7,097 nucleotides of DNA from Planctomycetota bacterium (GTDB taxonomy: Bacteria > Planctomycetota > Planctomycetia > Pirellulales > UBA1268), in contig JAQBZA010000171.1 in the NCBI GenBank assembly GCA_027622795.1, positions 1 to 7,097 on the forward strand. Direction: 5' to 3'. Positions within the stretch are counted from its first letter, which is position 1. Each line of letters opens with the position of its first letter. Below are positions 5,991-7,097 of the stretch, piece by piece. The notes below the pieces were generated by a model. The model searched no databases. It was not told the DNA's origin and saw only the letters and a program-made list of their open reading frames with translations. The position numbers and the translations under genes were made by a program.

Positions 5991-6184
5991 TGGAGAGTGT
6001 CCAGGAGTGGTCACAACCAAGGGAGGGCGATAGATGCCACGAGGAAAGAAGCATACGGCAGAACAGATCATTGGCCAACTTCGCGAGGCCGCTGTGTCAT
6101 GCGGCAACTCCGCTGGAAGACATCGCTTTCACGCTCCATGTCAGCAAGACCGCTGTTCGGTCGTGCCTCGAACTCTATGGGGTG
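5991..6184 (+). mobile_element. Degraded left end of an IS3-family element
   Basis: The DNA from TGGAGAGTGTCC (5991-6002) has the TG start and short leader expected of an IS3-family left end. A good Shine-Dalgarno sequence (GGGAGG, 6021-6026) and the OrfA start at 6034 follow. Recognisable OrfA-like coding stops within about 150 bp, and no OrfB (DDE integrase domain) or matching right inverted repeat is present. The element ends are not proven; the left boundary is chosen by resemblance and the right one by where similarity fades, which is inside the 3' end of the esterase gene. Confidence 0.4.
6034..6184 (+). pseudogene. Broken IS3-type transposase OrfA (N-terminal fragment)
   Basis: Residues 1-21 from the ATG at 6034 (MPRGKKHTAEQIIGQLREA, then AV) closely match the start of IS3-family OrfA proteins, which carry a helix-turn-helix for binding the element ends. 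After about 6096 the frame loses similarity. In the next frame (6107-6184) the product TPLEDIAFTLHVSKTAVRS, then CLELYGV, aligns without gaps to the OrfA helix-turn-helix region (typically KTVAEVCRQLGV, then TEQTYYRWRKEYGG), with matches at Leu, Val and Tyr-Gly but Cys for the usual Trp. The spacing suggests a net loss of about five bases. The first part is convincing, the second only suggestive; it might instead belong to an unrelated helix-turn-helix protein. No OrfB follows, so the gene is dead. Confidence 0.55.
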
Positions 6185-7097
6185 GTTCCGTCGCGACGAA
6201 ACGCGTCGCGGAGAAATGCATCGATCAGGGGGTCGACGAGCCGATGCGCGGGACCGAGACCGTGACGGCCGCCCGGGATCTTGAGGTGGGTCACGCCTGC
6301 CTTGGGATACGTGTAGCGGAGGAGCCCGCCTGCGATGCGTTCGCCCTGGGTGTCAGGGATGGGAGCCCCTGGGAAACCGCGAGCGTTCGCCCAGGCATAC
6401 GCTGATTGTTGGGCGGAAAGGTGAATGCCGCCAGGCCCGCGTCCGCCTCCATAGGGCACCACGGTGTCAGCGGTTCCGTGGATGGTCAGCAGTGGGCAGC
6501 GACACGCTGGCTCAAGGGGAGTGTCGTAGTCAGCGGACGAGGCGTCCGATCGTTTCCAGAACTTCCCGTCGTGAAACTGGTCCGTCGTCATCGACGAGAC
6601 AACGGCTACAGCCGATCGAACGGCAGCCGCTTCCGTAGCCTCCCACTCGATCAGCAGGGCGTAGACCAACGCGGCGCCGTTGGAAAAGCCAACGAGCGAA
6701 AGACTGCCGCAGTCGGCCTGGGGATAACGCTGCTGCACGTCGGCGAGCATCGCTGTGATGAAAGCAACGTCGGGAGCCTTCGATCGCTCCCTGGTGATGT
6801 TCCAGCTCCGCTCGTATCCCTGCGGCGCGACCACCAGGCAGTCGGGATGGCGAGCGGGCCAGTTGGCAATCGCCCGCTCTGCCTGTCCGCCGTTGCCATG
6901 GAGCACCACGACCACGGGCCAACGCTCCCGCCTCAGCCGTGGCAGCTGCACAACGTAGCCACGTTCAAAGCCAGCGGGCTCCTGCGGCCAGGTCTGCCGT
7001 ACCGAATGCTGCTGACGACCGCCCGTGCCAGGCGGCTGGGCGGGTGCGGTGGACAGGGTGCCCCAAACGATCAGGCACATGATCAACGCCCCGACGT
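6175..7097 (-). CDS. Secreted LpqC/PHB-depolymerase-like alpha/beta-hydrolase (esterase), probably partial at right edge
   Basis: An alpha/beta-hydrolase of the LpqC/polyhydroxybutyrate depolymerase-like group, expected to hydrolyse esters outside the cytoplasm; feruloyl or acetyl esters and PHB oligomers are family substrates, not decided here. Numbered from the TTG at 7084-7086 (303 aa): HGNGG oxyanion loop (63-67), nucleophile elbow GFSNG with Ser135 (133-137), HGTADTVVPY with Asp207 (203-212) and GGRHGLG with His275 (272-278). The triad is complete. Residues 1-17 (MCLIVWGTLSTAPAQ region) are the hydrophobic part of a signal peptide but lack a basic n-region. The frame is open to the window end, so the true start may lie further right. 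An ATG at 7078-7080 with GGGG eight bases ahead is the alternative. The stop (TAG, 6175-6177) falls inside the transposase remnant, so the last residues may derive from the insertion. Confidence 0.85.
   Translation of the reverse strand, partial: VGALIMCLIVWGTLSTAPAQPPGTGGRQQHSVRQTWPQEPAGFERGYVVQLPRLRRERWPVVVVLHGNGGQAERAIANWPARHPDCLVVAPQGYERSWNITRERSKAPDVAFITAMLADVQQRYPQADCGSLSLVGFSNGAALVYALLIEWEATEAAAVRSAVAVVSSMTTDQFHDGKFWKRSDASSADYDTPLEPACRCPLLTIHGTADTVVPYGGGRGPGGIHLSAQQSAYAWANARGFPGAPIPDTQGERIAGGLLRYTYPKAGVTHLKIPGGRHGLGPAHRLVDPLIDAFLRDAFRRDGTTP
6192..6210 (-). repeat. GC-rich hairpin at the esterase 3' end
   Basis: CGCGACG (6192-6198) pairs perfectly with CGTCGCG (6204-6210) across a 5-nt loop. 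It lies in the last coding bases of the esterase gene, 14 bases before its stop codon, and codes for Arg/Asp-rich residues. No T-run follows. It could slow RNA decay from the 3' end, or be a by-product of codon choice. Confidence 0.3.

Overview
The window looks like high-GC chromosomal DNA from a planctomycete-type bacterium. That assignment is an inference. It rests on GC-rich coding, several starts with weak or no Shine-Dalgarno sequence, a DUF2293 protein, a CPXCG cysteine-rich protein, and a remnant of an IS3-type transposase of a kind I associate with Planctomycetota. No rRNA, tRNA, CRISPR array or phage module is visible.

Left part (1-3749): the minus-strand 5' part of a secreted endonuclease/exonuclease/phosphatase (EEP) family protein runs off the left edge. 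A 323-bp intergenic region separates it from a divergent plus-strand pair. That region holds a near-perfect 17-bp palindrome with a second dyad directly beside it, the best operator candidate in the window. The plus-strand pair is a 517-aa sugar-porter MFS transporter followed 89 bp later by a secreted GH16 beta-glucanase with an extra N-terminal beta-rich domain. Together they read as a compact unit for beta-glucan (laminarin-like) use: the hydrolase cuts glucan outside the cytoplasm and the MFS protein imports the released sugar.

Middle (3750-5824): two small plus-strand genes follow, an ABA4-like (DUF4281) four-helix membrane protein and a 75-aa CPXCG-type zinc-ribbon-like protein. They converge on two minus-strand genes, a DUF2293 protein and an atypical flavodoxin. 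None of these four has an obvious role in glucan use.

Right part (5825-7097): about 170 bp without a recognisable gene, then the eroded left end of an IS3-family element (intact Shine-Dalgarno sequence and first ~21 residues of OrfA, then a frame disruption). Its far side runs into the 3' end of a convergent minus-strand gene for a secreted LpqC/PHB-depolymerase-like esterase, whose own 5' end probably lies beyond the right edge.

I found no clear new multi-gene defence or biosynthetic system. The points most worth a second look are the palindromic divergent promoter region, the MFS/GH16 pair with an enlarged periplasmic loop in the transporter, the bacterial ABA4-like protein, and the overlap of the IS remnant with the esterase 3' end.
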